This document shows positions 25,421-33,795 of a DNA stretch of 64,000 nt, piece by piece. The stretch is from Paenibacillus glycanilyticus NBRC 16618 (GTDB lineage Bacteria; Bacillota; Bacilli; Paenibacillales; Paenibacillaceae). Numbering within the stretch: position 1 is the stretch's first letter; each line of letters begins with the position of its first letter. Under the pieces are notes generated by a model. That model made no database searches. It worked only from the letters and a program-made list of their open reading frames with translations, and had not been told where the DNA came from. Location: NCBI RefSeq assembly GCF_004000805.1, contig NZ_BILY01000032.1, positions 1 through 64,000 on the forward strand, read 5' to 3'. The position numbers and the translations under genes were made by a program.

Positions 25421-26026
25421 ATGTTGGAACGAAACCTTCGCAAAGATGCGGAAGAACGTAGACAAATCATTTTAGAAAAAGCTGCTGCTTTGTTCGCGGA
25501 ATATGGGGTCGAACATGTCAGCATGCGTCAGATCGCGCGGGAAGCCGGGGTCGGCCAAGGCACGATTTACCGAAGCTATACGAACAAAGGGGAATTGTGC
25601 TGGGATCTCATCGGTGAGAGCTGCATCCAGAACTATGATCGAATCCAATCTTTTTTAGGCGATCATGCTTCCAGCCCGATTAAAGATCGTTTGGAAACCG
25701 TGCTTCAGTATCATTTGGAATCTCTTGAGACGCATTCTCCCGTTCTGGCGGCCATACAGGCGAACAGTGGCGGCGATGAGCAGCAAAACGTCCCTTTTTA
25801 TTCGGAGCATTACGAGTCCATCCATTCCGTTATCGTCCAATTATTGAACGAAATCGCAACAAATAATGAAAACCTCGTTCCTGATGCTGTTTTTATGGCG
25901 GATGCCATTATGGCAACACTACGCCCAGACGTTTATATCTTCCAAAGGCAGCATCGCGGATATTCACCGGAAGAGATTAAAAACAAACTCTTTCACGTGT
26001 TCATCGAGCCGCTATTCCACAAGTGA
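25421..26026 (+). CDS. TetR/AcrR-family repressor
   Basis: 201 residues from ATG 25421 (GGGGGAAAAG upstream); the frame to 25349 would run through operator 2. The HTH is AALFAEYGVEHVSMRQIAREAGVGQGTIYRSYTNKGELC near 15-55. The ligand domain (60-200) is variable, as usual. It is divergent from the Gfo/Idh-FrnE-MFS-nitroreductase operon and most likely represses both it and itself through the two palindromes. An aromatic or electrophilic inducer is inferred from the enzymes controlled. A hairpin terminator follows the stop. Confidence 0.9.
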   Translation: MLERNLRKDAEERRQIILEKAAALFAEYGVEHVSMRQIAREAGVGQGTIYRSYTNKGELCWDLIGESCIQNYDRIQSFLGDHASSPIKDRLETVLQYHLESLETHSPVLAAIQANSGGDEQQNVPFYSEHYESIHSVIVQLLNEIATNNENLVPDAVFMADAIMATLRPDVYIFQRQHRGYSPEEIKNKLFHVFIEPLFHK

Positions 26027-26055
26027 TGAACAAGGTCGCATTCGAAACAAAAAGG

Positions 26056-26079
26056 GCCGCCTACTTAAAAGTAGGCGGC
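26056..26079 (+). terminator. Terminator after TetR gene
   Basis: GCCGCCTACTT and AAGTAGGCGGC form a perfect 11-bp hairpin with a 2-base loop, followed by TCTGTT. Confidence 0.65.
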
Positions 26080-26194
26080 TCTGTTCGATGTGATGTCGGC
26101 CAAACATATTGACCTCGCATAGTTATAACGGGAAGTGCTAATTTTCTCCAGACTAGTTTACCTTTACTTCAACAAAACGCCCCTTGTGTTATTG

Positions 26195-26830
26195 TCAACT
26201 CAAGATGATATCCTTTAGTTCAATCAGAGTTCTGATTCGATAACTGGCTTTTGTGAAGTCATGTGTTTTTGTGAAGTCGTTATGTACAATAGCACAGTCG
26301 ATACCAGCTGCCACGGCTGAGTTCAACCCTCTATTTGAATCCTCTACAACCAGAGTCTCTTCTTTGGTAGCTCCGAAACGCTTTAGTCCGGTCAAGTAAG
26401 GCTCCGGGTGAGGCTTGGTGCGCTCGTAGTCTTCGCGAACAAGGACGAATTCCATGAATTGTGTAATCTGACGATTTTCATGAATAAGTTGAAAATCCGC
26501 ACGTTTTGAGGTTGTCACGATCGCCATGCGAACGTACTTTGACAGCTCAGCCAGAGTTTCAGCTACACCTTCAATCTCTATAGCTTCAGTTCTTAGATAT
26601 TCCTGATAATAGAGGTTGCGAACCTCACGCTGGTTACTGATGATCTGTTCATCAATACCTGCCGCCCTAGCTTGGGACCAAGTGCCCAATGACTGAGTCA
26701 TATCGCGAAGGTATTGATCTTTATCCAAAGTAAATCCTATATCAGCTAGAGCGCGTGCTCCCGCTTTGTAATACCAGAATTCCGTATCAACCAGAACACC
26801 ATCATGATCGAAGAGTATGAACTTTTTCAT
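26195..26830 (-). CDS. HAD-superfamily hydrolase (beta-phosphoglucomutase/PGP-like)
   Basis: 211 residues from ATG 26830, after AAAGGAGAACG. HAD motif I FDHDGVLVDTE (nucleophile and acid/base Asp), an alpha-helical C1 cap, motif II TTSKR, motif III Lys in RTKPHPEPYL and motif IV VVEDSNRGLNSAVAAG. It dephosphorylates or isomerises small phosphorylated sugars. No operon partner is evident: the next gene on the strand is 140 bases upstream. Exact substrate cannot be deduced. Confidence 0.9.
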   Translation of the reverse strand: MKKFILFDHDGVLVDTEFWYYKAGARALADIGFTLDKDQYLRDMTQSLGTWSQARAAGIDEQIISNQREVRNLYYQEYLRTEAIEIEGVAETLAELSKYVRMAIVTTSKRADFQLIHENRQITQFMEFVLVREDYERTKPHPEPYLTGLKRFGATKEETLVVEDSNRGLNSAVAAGIDCAIVHNDFTKTHDFTKASYRIRTLIELKDIILS

Positions 26831-26969
26831 TGCTTCGTTCTCCTTTGTCATACGGCAACCTTGGTGACCAAATATTTATATGATCCTCCAGCGTGCCAAC
26901 TCTCTGTTCAAATCATTCTCTTTGAATCATCAACTAAAACTTTCCGTTAGTCGAGTCATTATTAGCTTG

Positions 26970-27665
26970 TCACAGCACCAATTTCTCGAGAGCAACAGCA
27001 ACACCATCATTATCATTTGATTCAGTAATGTGTTTTGCACAATTTTTTAACTCCATTATTGCGTTTTCCATAGCAATCGGAAATCCACAGTTATGGAATA
27101 AACCTAAATCGTTAAAGTCATCCCCGAATACCATTATATTTTCTGCCCTCACCCCAATTTCATTAAGCACCCATTGCACGGCATCTTCCTTTGAGGCTGA
27201 TTTGTGCATGATTTGAACCAATACACCTCCGTCGGTTGCGATTACATTCACATGGTCGCCGAATTGCTCGATAATATCTATCCATGCACTGTAACCATGA
27301 ACCAATATTTTTGTTGGGGAAAGTGAACTTAAAAAATCCTTATCAACAACCAAAGGTTTAGGATCACTTGAACGGATACCGAAATGACGAAGTTCTGAGT
27401 CAGAAATTGGTGTACATGTATAGCATGAGTCATTGACCTCGTAATTAATTATCGATTGAGCTGCATGTAACTTGATGAAATGGTTAATCTGATGGCTAAT
27501 CTCCAATTGATTGGCCGCTCTAGGCGGTCGTGCCGTGGCAACGATAATATGGATTCCAGAATCATAACACCGTTTAACAGCCTCGTAATTTCTAGGCGAT
27601 ATGGATTTGTCGCTGCCGAGCAGTGCTCCGTCCAGGTCTAATACAACTGCCTGTATGTCCGACAT
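26970..27665 (-). CDS. Cof-type HAD-IIB phosphatase
   Basis: 231 residues from ATG 27665 (GAGGAG 8 bases upstream; an earlier ATG at 27671 is too close to the site). Motif I VVLDLDGALLGSDKSIS has the Cof-like DxDG(A) with Ala in place of the usual Thr, then ATARPPRAA, a C2 cap, and motif IV VFGDDFNDLGLF with the Cof end GFPIAMENAIMELK. A member of the sugar-phosphate/flavin-precursor phosphatases; slightly short of the usual ~260 residues because the cap is reduced. Substrate unknown. Confidence 0.87.
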   Translation of the reverse strand: MSDIQAVVLDLDGALLGSDKSISPRNYEAVKRCYDSGIHIIVATARPPRAANQLEISHQINHFIKLHAAQSIINYEVNDSCYTCTPISDSELRHFGIRSSDPKPLVVDKDFLSSLSPTKILVHGYSAWIDIIEQFGDHVNVIATDGGVLVQIMHKSASKEDAVQWVLNEIGVRAENIMVFGDDFNDLGLFHNCGFPIAMENAIMELKNCAKHITESNDNDGVAVALEKLVL

Positions 27666-27739
27666 CTGCATCTCTCCTCAAATTAATTTTTCTAATAATA
27701 AGCTAATACCAGAAAAGATACTAGACTATTGTTGTTTAG

Positions 27740-27835
27740 CCAGTCGGTTAACGTAATAAAGCTGCAGCTGATTCTCCGATCTGCTGCAGCTTTTATGATT
27801 GAACTAATGTTCCCAGTTAGCTTGATCAACTATTA
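27740..27835. repeat. Dispersed hairpin repeat, copy R1
   Basis: GGTTAACGTAATAAAGCTGCAGC, a perfect hairpin (27758-27768 with 27783-27793), then ATTGAACTAATGTTCCCAGTTAG. Shares both parts with copies near 31.9, 34.5, 35.0, 35.7, 37.7 and 51.7 kb. The T-rich right arm may also terminate transcription between the two flanking genes. Confidence 0.6.
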
Positions 27836-27845
27836 TCTGATGCCC

Positions 27846-29252
27846 TTACTTATTGGTTGGGGAATAGCTTTCCTTCAACAAATCAATGATTTTTCTTGCC
27901 GAATCGGCCCCGTTCTTCATGCAGTCCGAGATCCCCGCGCCATAATAAGAGCATCCAGCAAGGATAATGCCTGGGAATACATCTGCCATGATGCTTTCAA
28001 GTGCATGGACGCTTCGCGGATGGGTAATCGAATAAATTGGCATTTGCCCGGACCAGTCGGTGATCTCGTTAACGACAGGTTCGGCGGTAATTCCAAGCCC
28101 CTTCTCAATATCGCTAAGCGCCACCTTTAGCAGTCCATCGTGATCCAGATCTTTTATTGAGGCGTACGAGGGATGGCTGCTTTTATAAAATAACCGGACG
28201 AGCAAATTTCCAGATTTAGACGTATGCTCCCATTTGCGACTTGTCCACGTGCAAGCGTTGCAGAACAATTCATCGGTCGTCGCGGTAATAAATCCCGTTC
28301 CATCGGCGGGGAGCACTGAATCGGGCACGTCAAAGCCGACATATACGCTGATGAGCGAGCTGCTTTTCAATCCCGAGAATTGCTCCGTAAGGCTCGAATC
28401 GTCAAGAATCGGTTCTGCTGCGGTATGCGGAATGCTTAGTACAACATAATCCGCTTCGATCATGTCCTGATTGTCTAAGTGCACGTGATACCGGCCATTG
28501 TCCTTATCAATTCTGCAGACTTTAGTGTTTAACAGCAATTCTTCGGTCAGACCAGCTTGAAAGGCGTCAATTAGTGAGCCCAGACCGTTTTTTAGCGAGA
28601 AAAACTTCTTCTCACCAATCCTAAACTTCTGCTTGTTTGTCTCTAGCCCTTTAATAATACTTCCGTATTGCTCCTTGTAGTCGATCAAGTAAGGTAGTGT
28701 TGAGGCAATTGTCAATTCGCTCAAATTCCCTGAATAGACCCCGGAAAGGACGGGAGCAATTTGCTTTTCGACAAGTTCGCTCCCGAGAAAATACTCCAGA
28801 AACGCGCCGACAGAATCGTCCTTCGTAAACGTCTCATTTTTCGTATAAAAATCTTTTAGCGCCGCAACTTTGCCTTCTGCCGAGACGAGCGTACTCTTGG
28901 CGAGAGACTCGATGCTTGCCGGAATACCGAACACCGCGTCGTCCGGAATCGGCTTCAGATGTCCACCAGCGTATATGAAGGAGCGCCCAGTCGCGTTATA
29001 GACCACGTCATCCTTCAAGCCCAGTTCTTCAATCACGCTCATGTCGTCTATTTTTCGCGCTACAATAGAATCCGCCCCGGTCTCCATCACGAATTGTTGA
29101 TGCCTGACAGTTTGAATTTTACCGCCTAACTGTGCAGACGCTTCAATTAATAAAAGCCTGACCGCAGCTCCGGTTGCCTTCCTCCATTTGCGAAATTCAT
29201 GCATGGCCGACAGCCCAGTAATGCCGCCACCAATCACAATAATTGTTTTCAA
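27846..29252 (-). CDS. hemY: Coproporphyrinogen III/protoporphyrinogen oxidase HemY (CgoX)
   Basis: 468 residues from TTG 29252 (GAGG 8 bases upstream; the GTG at 29261 overlaps the ribosome site). FAD-binding GGGITGLSAMHEF, LLIEASAQLGGKIQT, HemY marks METGADSIVA, YSGNLSELTIASTLPYL, and C-terminal GIILAGCSYYGAGISDCMKNGADSARKI. In Gram-positives this enzyme makes coproporphyrin III in the haem branch. Here it is alone rather than next to hemE and hemH, and divergence from canonical motifs is mild. It may be a second copy. No regulator is evident. Confidence 0.92.
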   Translation of the reverse strand: MKTIIVIGGGITGLSAMHEFRKWRKATGAAVRLLLIEASAQLGGKIQTVRHQQFVMETGADSIVARKIDDMSVIEELGLKDDVVYNATGRSFIYAGGHLKPIPDDAVFGIPASIESLAKSTLVSAEGKVAALKDFYTKNETFTKDDSVGAFLEYFLGSELVEKQIAPVLSGVYSGNLSELTIASTLPYLIDYKEQYGSIIKGLETNKQKFRIGEKKFFSLKNGLGSLIDAFQAGLTEELLLNTKVCRIDKDNGRYHVHLDNQDMIEADYVVLSIPHTAAEPILDDSSLTEQFSGLKSSSLISVYVGFDVPDSVLPADGTGFITATTDELFCNACTWTSRKWEHTSKSGNLLVRLFYKSSHPSYASIKDLDHDGLLKVALSDIEKGLGITAEPVVNEITDWSGQMPIYSITHPRSVHALESIMADVFPGIILAGCSYYGAGISDCMKNGADSARKIIDLLKESYSPTNK

Positions 29253-29568
29253 ATTCAACACCTCATGGTTTAGTTCCCATTAGTTTAACATATCCACGCA
29301 GGTTTCTGGTATGATTGCCGTCACTATAACCCTAGTTTAATGGGTGATTGCTAACGGGTTAACCTTACGGTAGAAATCGTTATGGACTAATGGATGAATC
29401 GCAAGCATCTTCCACGTTAAGCTGCCCGTTCAACAATTGAGAAGAACGGTATGGTCCTATGCTGATATATCCATAAACGTATATATGCATTTATAGGCAT
29501 TACAAAGACAAATAGATAATACAGTGCAATAAAAAAGCACCCAATTATGGGCGCTTTTTTATAACATG
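29253..29568. other. Intergenic region upstream of hemY
   Basis: AT-rich and without an open frame of note. It holds fragments resembling the dispersed repeat (CTAACGGGTTAACC near 29350, ACGTTAAGCTGCCCGTT near 29416) and the terminator at 29532-29560. Confidence 0.4.
29532..29560 (-). terminator. Terminator of the decayed gene
   Basis: AAAAAAGCGCCC...GGGTGCTTTTTT on the minus strand, 9 bases after the pseudogene stop; near-symmetrical and able to work in both directions. Confidence 0.65.
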
Positions 29569-29846
29569 TTATAGCGTAAATGAAATAAGGTCACGATCCA
29601 GAACGATGTTACCATCTTGCGGTACATCTCCAGCTACTCCGAAATGGTTAACAATAACATTTGAAGTAGCTGAAAGGATCACAACTACTTCATAGTGATC
29701 GTTGACACCAGCGAGATTTGTATTGAAAAATCTTAGGGAACCGAAGTGGTGTGTTTCACCATAACTTGCTTTTTTAACTGAGTGTTCAATTTTTTCTTTA
29801 TCGCGCTGGTCTTTATTACTCTCATAGCTGATGTATTAATTTTCAT
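29569..29846 (-). pseudogene. Decayed paralogue of the 221-676 gene
   Basis: Read on the minus strand, the last ~30 residues (NDHYEVVVILSATSNVIVNHFG... to the stop at 29569) align closely with the end of the protein at 221-676 (FHYEVVVLTSRTSNVIINNFG). An ATG at 29846 begins a basic stretch, MKINTSAMRVIKTS, like that protein's N-terminus but in a different frame, and ~70 central codons are missing. So a former second copy has suffered an internal deletion and frameshift, though its terminator remains. Confidence 0.8.
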
Positions 29847-29930
29847 TGTTTTTGCGGTATCACTAGCAGATAAGCACTTTTAATAGAATTGAAAAACGCA
29901 CTTCATTAAACCACCTGATCGTATGATCCC

Positions 29931-30476
29931 TTACAAATTCCTCTCAAACAATAATCCGAGTTGTTCAGCTAAGACATGATGCGGGATCGGCTTGTCATTA
30001 ATAAACCACCACTCCACTACCCCTACGAATGCGGATGCTACAAACCTCACTATTACCTCATTTGTTAATCCCTTGTTCTTCCCCTTGGTGACGTCTACCT
30101 CTTGCTTAAATTGTTCAATAAGAAAGTCAAGGAATCGGGTGCGAAAATAAGGAGCACCTTTACTCGCTAGCATTAACGAGAAGAAAGAATAATTCTGTTC
30201 GAAATATTCGGTCCATAGAGGTGAACCGCTAAAATAGTCTAGATCTGCTCCCATTATGCAAATTTCCCGGAGTTCATTGATATGCGACTCAACAAGCTTA
30301 TCGAGTAAATCATATTTGTCTAAGTAATGGAGGTAGATGGTCCCTCTACTCACATTCGCCCGGTCGGATATGTCTCGAATCGTAATGTCGTCGAAATTCT
30401 TTTCAGACATCAAATCTATAACCGCGTCCTTGATTGCTTCCTGCGTTTTACCTATTCTTCGATCCGTTTTAGACAT
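29931..30476 (-). CDS. TetR-family regulator (C-terminal TetR_C-type)
   Basis: 181 residues from ATG 30476 (an ATG at 30485 is also possible; neither has a strong ribosome site). HTH: RRIGKTQEAIKDAVIDLMSEKNFDDITIRDISDRANVSRGTIYLHYLDKYDLL, the DhaS-like/TetR_C_8 layout, followed by a helical ligand domain with the late FVGVVEWWFINDKPIPHHVLAEQL. Divergent from an alpha/beta hydrolase gene 230 bases away; a palindrome at 30601-30618 is a plausible shared operator. Confidence 0.88.
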   Translation of the reverse strand: MSKTDRRIGKTQEAIKDAVIDLMSEKNFDDITIRDISDRANVSRGTIYLHYLDKYDLLDKLVESHINELREICIMGADLDYFSGSPLWTEYFEQNYSFFSLMLASKGAPYFRTRFLDFLIEQFKQEVDVTKGKNKGLTNEVIVRFVASAFVGVVEWWFINDKPIPHHVLAEQLGLLFERNL

Positions 30477-30600
30477 AAGATTCACCAGCTTTCAAGAATT
30501 AATAAACAATATTTCAACCTGTGTTCACTAATAAACAAATTGCGCTGATCTAACAATTGTCGGTCTTCTGTATCCGAATATAATTATATACATGTTCAGA

Positions 30601-30618
30601 AATGAATCAATATTCATT
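30601..30618. promoter_or_regulatory. Candidate TetR operator
   Basis: AATGAAT and ATTCATT form perfect 7-bp arms around a 4-base centre, between the TetR gene and the hydrolase it probably controls. Confidence 0.5.
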
Positions 30619-30723
30619 AATGAACTACTGTTGATTTATGAAGAAGAGATTTGACGATGCAGGTCAGTCACCGGGCCTACGGAGTTATTGTAAAGATCAA
30701 ACATAAAATTGGAGGAATTAAAC

Positions 30724-31653
30724 ATGCAAAATTATATGAAAACGGACGTCACTTTCGAGAGTGTGGGAATAAAAATCGCCGGCCATCTATACAGCCCAAA
30801 AGGAGAGGTTGACGTTCCTCGCCCTGCGATCGTAATCGGACATCCCGGCACCGCGGTAAAGGAACAGAGTGCTGGACTCTACGCGAAACGCCTTGCCGAA
30901 AAAGGACTCATCACACTTACCTTTGATGCAGCCTATCAGGGTGAAAGTGGAGGCGAGCCAAGGGGGCTCGAGGACCCTTATCATCGGGTAGAAGATTTTA
31001 AAGCCGCCGTCTCGTTTCTTAGCATACGCAACGATGTCGACCCGGAGCGCATCGGTGCACTTGGCATTTGCGCCTCTGGAGGTTACGTTATTCCGGCGAC
31101 GGTTACCGACCATCGCATTAAGGCCGTTGCCACTGTTAGCGCGGCCGACATCCATCTTCAATTCCGTAAAGGAAGTGACGGGAAGCAGGACCCTGCCATT
31201 TTCAGGAGCATGCTCGATGCCGCGGTGCAGGCTCGAACATCGCAAGCCCGCGGAGAAGGAATCGGCGTGTTTCCGATCTTTCCTGAAACCGAAGATCAAG
31301 CTCGCGCAATGGGTGACCTGCACGCCTTCGAGGGATGGGAATACTACTGCACTGACCGCGCGCAGCATCAACGTTCGGCTAAGTTCTTTACATGGGATAG
31401 TGTAGACCGAATCGCCTATTTTGAGGCGTTCCGGTTCATTGATCAGATCTCTCCTCGTCCGCTCCTCATGATCGCAGGAAATCAAGCGGTCACATCGTGG
31501 ATGACGACCGATGCCATTGCGAAAGCAAAAGAGCCAAAAGAACTGTTTTGGTTAGATGGCGCCACCCATGTTGATACTTACGACAAAGACGAGTACGTAA
31601 CCACTGCGGTTTCGAAGCTCGCTGAGTTTTTCCGTACACATCTGTCTCATTGA
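30724..31653 (+). CDS. Alpha/beta hydrolase (dienelactone-hydrolase/S15-like)
   Basis: 309 residues from ATG 30724, with GGAGGAATTAAAC upstream. HG-type oxyanion segment IVIGHPGTAVKEQ, Cap-less core, nucleophile motif GALGICASGGYVIPAT (G-x-C-x-S-G variant with Cys-Ala-Ser), and the late His in LDGATHVDTYDK. Size and pattern match acetyl-xylan-esterase-like or 'alpha/beta hydrolase of unknown function' enzymes found with TetR repressors. Divergent from the TetR gene; probably induced by its substrate. A mixture of Cys and Ser in the nucleophile elbow leaves the exact catalytic residue open. Confidence 0.85.
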   Translation: MQNYMKTDVTFESVGIKIAGHLYSPKGEVDVPRPAIVIGHPGTAVKEQSAGLYAKRLAEKGLITLTFDAAYQGESGGEPRGLEDPYHRVEDFKAAVSFLSIRNDVDPERIGALGICASGGYVIPATVTDHRIKAVATVSAADIHLQFRKGSDGKQDPAIFRSMLDAAVQARTSQARGEGIGVFPIFPETEDQARAMGDLHAFEGWEYYCTDRAQHQRSAKFFTWDSVDRIAYFEAFRFIDQISPRPLLMIAGNQAVTSWMTTDAIAKAKEPKELFWLDGATHVDTYDKDEYVTTAVSKLAEFFRTHLSH

Positions 31654-32013
31654 GGCTTGGTTTAAGACAGATTTGCATGGTCCGAAGGGTATAATGCAAA
31701 AGGCATTACGATCATAAAGTTACGCTTGGATTGAATAAAGATAATTAGCCTTCGTCGTATTCGTTACGCTACCACCGGAGATTCCGAGAGATCTGTCCGC
31801 AAAGGTTTTTTCGTATCTTCTTTGTTTAGCCCCTTCCGCCGCGCCATGACCTTGCTTGTGCCCCGGAGGAAGGCAATTGCAATTGTTGTGAAGCACGGCG
31901 CAGTGATAAGTTCCTCCTAAACCTTTTAATTTAAAAAAATAGCGGTATTCTTGGACACAAATGTCCTAGAATGCCGCTGTATTATTAAACTAGCGTCCCC
32001 CGTTAGCATTCCT
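31654..32013. other. Intergenic region between hydrolase and IS110 element
   Basis: A minus-strand frame with AGGAGG near 31915 reads through about 60 codons to a stop near 31760 but has no good start or recognisable similarity; I do not call it. The right part (31940-32007) is copy R2 of the dispersed repeat, interrupted at its right edge by the IS110 left end. Confidence 0.4.
31940..32007. repeat. Dispersed hairpin repeat, copy R2
   Basis: Imperfect hairpin AGCGGYATTCT...AGAATGCCGCT, then ATTAAACTAGCGTCCCCCGTTAG, ending where the IS110 leader begins. Confidence 0.55.
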
Positions 32014-32121
32014 GTAGAGCGTTAATTACGAGCTTTGCAAAAAGAAAAGCGCCTCGGTACGATGGGAGTACGCAACGGGTCATAGCCCTTAAAATCCCAT
32101 CATCCAGGAGGACGCTCTACT
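32014..32121 (+). ncRNA. IS110 left-end leader, candidate bridge/seek RNA region
   Basis: Immediately upstream of the transposase. GTAGAGCGT at 32014-32022 pairs with ACGCTCTAC at 32112-32120, enclosing a stem GATGGGA/TCCCATC (32061-32067 with 32095-32101) around a small GGG-TCATAG-CCC hairpin at 32077-32088. IS110 relatives carry a structured guide RNA in such a non-coding end. A related leader at 46311-46378 keeps the inner hairpin with a different stem (GAGG-TCATTA-CCTC), supporting RNA structure. Calling it a bridge RNA is inference. Confidence 0.5.
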
Positions 32122-33393
32122 ATGAAGTTTAAATCGCAGGACAAACAAAATCAACTCATTGAAAAAATTACCGCTCAACACCTTGTCGTCGGGATCGACA
32201 TCGCCCAGCAAATGCATGTCGCTCGTGCCGTTAACTTTCGAGGCATCGCCCTCGGTAACCCACTTTCCTTCTCGAACGATGAAGAAGGATTTCAGAATCT
32301 TCTTCGTTGGATCCATTCGCTGCAAGCAGCACATAATCTTAACGCCGCAATCGTGGGCATGGAACCTACCGGCCATTACTGGCTTAACGTCTCGAGATGG
32401 CTCTCTGAGCGTCAATTCGAAGTCGTTCTCGTTAATCCTCATCTCGTGAAAAAGAATAAGGAAAACCGAGATAATACCCCTTCTAAAAGTGACAAAAAAG
32501 ATGCGCTTGTCATTTCAGACATGGTCAAAAACGGCTATTACTCTTTCGTCCGTAACACACCTGAGGCCTTTGAAGAGCTGCGTGTTTATCTATCAAATTG
32601 CGACTCTGTCGTGACGAGACTCGTAAGTGCTAAAAACCAGATTCATCGCTGGGTAGATGTTGTTTTCCCCGAACTGCGACAGGTCTTTAAGTGCCTCATG
32701 TGCACCGGTTCGTTGGCTACACTTCGTCTGTTCCCTACACCTGATGAACTCTGCAAACTACAGCCTCACGACATCATAGAAGGTTGGAAAGTACTCATGA
32801 AACGCCATTCTGGTGAGCGAAAAGCTCGGACTCTCATCGCCCTTGCTAGCCGTTCTGTTGGCTCTAAACAAGCCACGCAAGCGTACAAGCTTCACTTGAA
32901 ACAGCTGCTCGATGAGTACGACCTTGCTTGCCAGCAGCTTAAAACGGTAGAAGCGGAGATTATTGCTGTGTTGGATCGCATTCCGTTTGCTAAATCCATG
33001 CTTGCAATCAAAGGGATTAGTGCCATTTCATTAGCTGGTATTCTTGGTGAGGCGGGAGATTTAAGCGGCTTTGTTCATGGCAATGCGCTGTTGCGTCATG
33101 CCGGTCTCAACCTGGCAGAAGCAAGCTCGGGCAAATGGACCGGACAGATGAAGATTAGTAAGCGTGGACGATCTCGACTTCGACGTTTCATCTTCATGAT
33201 GACCATGAGTTTAGTTGCAAACAACCCTGAATTCAAGGCCATACATGCGCACAATGTACAGGTGAAAAAGATGAAAAAAATGAGATCTCTTATGAAACTA
33301 TGCGGTAAATTAGCTCGAGTTCTCGTTGGTATGGCCCGAAGCCGGGAAGATTACAATCCCCACAAAACAATGCCCACTCAGCTAGCTGCTTAA
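32122..33393 (+). CDS. IS110-family transposase (DEDD/serine type)
   Basis: 423 residues. N-terminal RuvC-like DEDD domain with Asp26 (VGIDIAQQMH), Glu81 (GMEPTGHYW) and Asp124/Asp127 (SDKKDAL); C-terminal transposase_20 domain with IKGISAISLAGILGEAGDLSGF and the candidate catalytic serine at 335-336 in AEASSGKWTGQMKISKRGRSRLRR. RBS AGGAGGACG. Full length and intact, so likely active. IS110 elements lack terminal inverted repeats and move via circular forms guided by their own RNA. Non-coding flanks on both sides (32014-32121 and 33394-33756) are part of the element. Confidence 0.95.
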   Translation: MKFKSQDKQNQLIEKITAQHLVVGIDIAQQMHVARAVNFRGIALGNPLSFSNDEEGFQNLLRWIHSLQAAHNLNAAIVGMEPTGHYWLNVSRWLSERQFEVVLVNPHLVKKNKENRDNTPSKSDKKDALVISDMVKNGYYSFVRNTPEAFEELRVYLSNCDSVVTRLVSAKNQIHRWVDVVFPELRQVFKCLMCTGSLATLRLFPTPDELCKLQPHDIIEGWKVLMKRHSGERKARTLIALASRSVGSKQATQAYKLHLKQLLDEYDLACQQLKTVEAEIIAVLDRIPFAKSMLAIKGISAISLAGILGEAGDLSGFVHGNALLRHAGLNLAEASSGKWTGQMKISKRGRSRLRRFIFMMTMSLVANNPEFKAIHAHNVQVKKMKKMRSLMKLCGKLARVLVGMARSREDYNPHKTMPTQLAA

Positions 33394-33756
33394 TCATTAT
33401 CTAACCGTTTCGTTGTACGAATTTTGGCTTATTCGCGGGATTTCAAAAGAAAGCACGGAGTACCGGATACATTGAACCAAAGGGCACTGACCCGTACCGT
33501 TAGCAAGACCGGCCTCCACCCCTTGGACAGGCGTAACGAAGGAATGAGAGGGCAAAGACCCGTTGAGACATGGGAGTGAAAACCTCCAGGGGCGGTGTGG
33601 AGAATGCGTGCAGTATTTGGAAGGATATGGGGTTTCGACCTCCCCCTCTATTTCCTTACGCATTCATAATGTCCTAGTCTACCAAAAGGGTTCTCTTACT
33701 ATCTTTCTGCAATTCTGGCAAGGGTGAAATCCTGCGAATAAGCGAGCATTCGTGAG
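33394..33756 (+). other. Non-coding right flank of the IS110 element
   Basis: No open frame of note. GCTTATTCGC at 33427-33436 is repeated inverted as GCGAATAAGC at 33734-33743, bounding ~300 bases rich in potential stems, including GAATGCGT/ACGCATTC (33602-33609 with 33658-33665) with an inner GGGG/CCCC stem. Could encode or regulate a transposon RNA, or be a separate small inserted element. Confidence 0.45.
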
Positions 33757-33793
33757 AAAACTAAATCGTACCGAGGGAGTTCATCGATTTAGT
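33757..33793 (-). terminator. Terminator of the NUDIX gene
   Basis: Perfect 9-bp inverted repeat ACTAAATCG/CGATTTAGT followed by TTTT on the minus strand, just after the stop at 33796. Confidence 0.7.
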
Positions 33794-33795
33794 GT

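Larger units (their letters stand above)
32014..33756 (+). mobile_element. IS110-family insertion sequence
   Basis: Span estimated from the structured leader at 32014 to the end of the non-coding right flank. Exact ends cannot be fixed because this family has no terminal inverted repeats or target duplications. The left edge falls inside dispersed repeat copy R2, and the right edge lies just before the NUDIX terminator at 33757. Confidence 0.6.

Noticed and set aside
30787..31485. Minus-strand open frame of 232 codons opposite the alpha/beta hydrolase
   Set aside because: Antisense shadow of a gene with a strong ribosome site and hydrolase motifs.
31760..31915. Small minus-strand gene after an AGGAGG at ~31915
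   Set aside because: No start codon at a usable distance and no recognisable similarity; the only ATG gives 27 residues with a weak site.
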